DNA from: Bryobacteraceae bacterium
Lineage (GTDB): Bacteria > Acidobacteriota > Terriglobia > Bryobacterales > Bryobacteraceae
Direction of reading: 5' to 3'
NCBI GenBank assembly: GCA_026129905.1
Contig: JAHCHE010000009.1
Location: 124,001-188,000 of the forward strand
DNA length: 64,000 nt
The stretch's first letter is position 1. Each line of letters opens with the position of its first letter. The position numbers were made by a program, and so were the translations under genes. This document shows, piece by piece, positions 62,531 through 64,000 of the stretch. The notes beneath the pieces are model-generated. The model did not search any database. It was not told the DNA's origin and was given only the letters and a program-made list of their open reading frames with translations.

Positions 62531-62559
62531 ATTGTAAACATAAAAGCGCTTGCCGGCAA
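62531..62559 (-). promoter_or_regulatory. sigma-70-type promoter of hicBA (candidate)
   Basis: On the minus strand TTGCCG (62559-62554) and TACAAT (62536-62531) are separated by 17 bases. The -10 is five of six to consensus, within a short AT-rich patch in otherwise GC-rich DNA. Transcription would start near 62524, a few bases before the hicB ATG at 62518, leaving little room for a leader. Confidence 0.55.
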
Positions 62560-62689
62560 TGGCATGCCAAATCGCCCAAATCGCCGGGGCCGGCGCTGCC
62601 GTGTCCGGCGCCTTGCTCGAACCTTCCGTCTCCGAAATTCAATGGTCTGTGCGCAATTCGTGCCGTGCCATTGCACGAAACGGTACAGA

Positions 62690-62789
62690 CAGCTGTGATG
62701 CGACTGCGGTCATTGCGCGCGCGATCGGCGAGCGCCAGGACTTTCTCGGTCGCGGCTTCGGCCGGCGAATACGCCTGGATGACGTAGCG
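62690..62789 (-). pseudogene. AbiEii-type nucleotidyltransferase toxin fragment (possible)
   Basis: A minus-strand frame reads VIQAYSPAEAATEKVLALAD then RARN, resembling a conserved helix of AbiEii/AbiGii-type toxins (type IV toxin-antitoxin). About 30 residues are recognisable before the similarity fades, and the upstream end runs into a multi-hairpin repeat. This is probably a fossil cut by the repeat. The match is short. Confidence 0.35.
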
Positions 62790-63130
62790 CAAACACTCGT
62801 GTTTGCCGCGTCGCCACTCATGGCGACGCTTGGCGGGAAACAAGACCGGCCAAGGGACACCGAGGTTTTTCAGAACCACAGGCTTCGGGCCGGGGGAAGG
62901 CACAAGAGTCCACACGAGTGTGGACTCGGCGCGCTGAGAGCGCACGCCACGCCGCCGTGGCGCAAACACTCGTGTTTGCCGCGTCGCCACTCATGGCGAC
63001 GCCTGGCGGGAAACTAGACCGGCCAAGGGACACCGAGGTTTTTCAGAACCACAGGCTTCGGGCCGGGGGAAGGCACAAGAGTCCGCACGAGTGTAGACCC
63101 GGCTCGCTGAGAGCGCGCGCCACACCGCCG
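62787..63130. repeat. multi-hairpin repeat, copies 3 to 5
   Basis: One partial copy, one full copy (62879-63051) and a second partial copy with the same hairpins and linker as at 61648-61926. The period is 173 bases. The linker here reads CAGGCTTCGGGCCGGGGG instead of the CAGGCTTAGGGGGG of copies 1-2, so the two arrays form subtypes. The last copy decays toward the response regulator stop. Confidence 0.85.
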
Positions 63131-63133
63131 CGA

Positions 63134-63769
63134 TCAGTGTCCTAAAGCAACCAGCAGGTATCGGTACTTTTCGATCGCCAGTCTGACAAGGCCGCCTCTG
63201 GTACGCGTGCCCGTTTTATTAAAGAGAGTCTGCAAGCCGAATTTTACGGTCGTTTCCGGGACCTCCAGGAGGGCGCCGATCTCCTTGTTGGACAGGCCCT
63301 CGACGATGCCCGACAGGATCCAGCGCTCCCGTTCGGTGAACGGCTGCACCGAGTACCGGGGCAGAACGGCGATTTGCCAGTGTTCGTCGTCCAGCCATAT
63401 ATTTCCGGCATGCACCGCCCGGATAGCGGCGAACAGCCTGTCGAGCGGCTCGGATTTCAGCACCAGACCACGCGCGCCTTCGCTGAGGGCGAAGCGGAGG
63501 GCGGGGTCCGGTATTGCAGCCGACAGCAAAAGGATTCGGCAGGCGAAACCTCGCGCGGCCGCTTCCCGGATGAACTCCAGTCCGTTCTGCCCGTCCAGAT
63601 CGTAATCGAGCAGGACAAGATCCACCTGCGCGCAGCCGGCGATCTCCAGGGCGGCGTCGACGGTGTCAACGTGGCCGACCATTTCGAAGTCCGGTTCTTG
63701 GGTCAGCGCGCGGGCCGCCGCCCCGCAAAACATGGCGTGATCGTCAACCAGAAGTATTCGTATGGCCAT
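63134..63769 (-). CDS. NarL/FixJ-family response regulator
   Basis: 211 residues. The receiver domain starts RILLVDDHAMFCGAAARALT and has the phosphorylated Asp55 in LVLLDYDLDGQNGLEF, Ser/Ala at ILLLSAA and Lys in GLVLKSE. The LuxR-type HTH covers about residues 143-205: FTERERWILSGIVEGLSNKE and IGALLEVPETTVKFGLQTLF. It should act as a DNA-binding output protein. It overlaps the sensor kinase gene by 26 bases, so the two form a two-component system. Confidence 0.92.
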   Translation of the reverse strand: MAIRILLVDDHAMFCGAAARALTQEPDFEMVGHVDTVDAALEIAGCAQVDLVLLDYDLDGQNGLEFIREAAARGFACRILLLSAAIPDPALRFALSEGARGLVLKSEPLDRLFAAIRAVHAGNIWLDDEHWQIAVLPRYSVQPFTERERWILSGIVEGLSNKEIGALLEVPETTVKFGLQTLFNKTGTRTRGGLVRLAIEKYRYLLVALGH

Positions 63770-64000
63770 CGCCGTCGCCGTGGGCGCAAAGAAGTCGAAT
63801 TACGAAACAGCTACCGCTGGACTCGGGCCGGTAATACAGGTCGCCGCCGTAGGAGCGAAGCATGGCCCGCGAGAGGAACAGACCCAGGCCCGCGCCGCCG
63901 GAAAGGGATTCGAACGGCTTAAACAGAGATTCCGGGTTCGCAACGCCCGGACCGGAGTCACGAAATACGAAGGAAATCGTGTCGTCTCCCTTCTCGGCCG
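63744..64000 (-). CDS. sensor histidine kinase, C-terminal part only
   Basis: Last 84 residues of a gene that continues past the window edge. The ATPase domain is recognised by FRDSGPGVANPESLFKPFES (G1-type box), then GGAGLGLFLSRAMLRSYGGD (G2 box and following helix). The sensory part and the phosphorylated His are outside the window. The stop lies inside the response regulator gene, so the two are translated together. Confidence 0.85.
   Translation of the reverse strand, partial: AEKGDDTISFVFRDSGPGVANPESLFKPFESLSGGAGLGLFLSRAMLRSYGGDLYYRPESSGSCFVIRLLCAHGDGDGHTNTSG

Noticed and set aside
61648-63130. CRISPR array
   Set aside because: The period of 172-173 bases, few copies, and conserved rather than unique sequence between hairpins do not fit CRISPR; no cas gene is near.
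61686-63145. Several small open frames containing SARHAAV and LVFAASPLMAT
   Set aside because: They are translations of the multi-hairpin repeat and change frame and length between copies.

Overview
The window is high-GC, gene-dense bacterial DNA with short overlaps between genes. It is most likely from an acidobacterium of the Solibacter/Bryobacter group. The best single clue is the secreted S8 protease at 29965-33198, whose C-terminus is the domain known from Solibacter genomes (TIGR03437 family). Supporting clues are several 'cytoplasmic-type' enzymes with twin-arginine leaders and a dispersed multi-hairpin repeat near the right end. No rRNA, tRNA or CRISPR array was seen.

Layout. 1-2573: end of an RND-type adaptor and two MacB-like ABC permeases. 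2574-3800: a gene graveyard holding fragments of a CPBP protease, an enolase-superfamily enzyme and a GH67 alpha-glucuronidase. 3803-5692: a PLP aminotransferase and a YkgJ-type Cys-cluster protein. 5840-12272: a sigma-54-type promoter followed by flgB-flgC-fliE-fliF-fliG-fliH-fliI-fliJ, which together build the rod, MS ring, switch and export ATPase of the flagellum. 12447-16542: a molybdenum hydroxylase operon (2Fe-2S, Mo, FAD and CoxG-like subunits). 16536-19155: a Tat-leader 2-hydroxyacid dehydrogenase, a lipid/diacylglycerol-kinase-like protein and an ACT-domain protein. 19174-23040: an ABC exporter of the FtsX/LolD type. 23094-25034: a second graveyard with a Schlafen-like ATPase, a ParA-like ATPase and a transposase remnant. 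25143-29829: purF, purL, purQ and a small Tudor-like protein. 29965-36779: secreted protease, greA, a CDP-alcohol phosphatidyltransferase, nikR-acpS, and an Nramp-related transporter. 36805-43575: two Tat-leader class V aminotransferases flanking an SMP-30/NUDIX/mutS2 operon and arfB. 43645-45827: a caspase-like protease and two unrecognised genes in less GC-rich DNA. 45909-53549: a serine hydrolase, a sugar isomerase-like protein, a dehydrogenase fossil, an AI-2E permease, a transglutaminase-like exoprotein and a small ABM-like protein. 53610-61604: a tightly overlapping operon read leftward (lolA-like, pilC, pilB, pilM, pilN, pilO, pilP-like, then a pseudopilin with a Gln/Pro/Gly-rich tail). 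61648-63130: copies of a multi-hairpin repeat on both sides of a hicBA toxin-antitoxin pair. 63134-64000: a NarL-type response regulator and the end of its sensor kinase.

The signals I find most worth following are the multi-hairpin repeat around hicBA, the pseudopilin with a low-complexity collagen-like tail, the caspase-like protease beside unrecognised genes, and the two gene graveyards.
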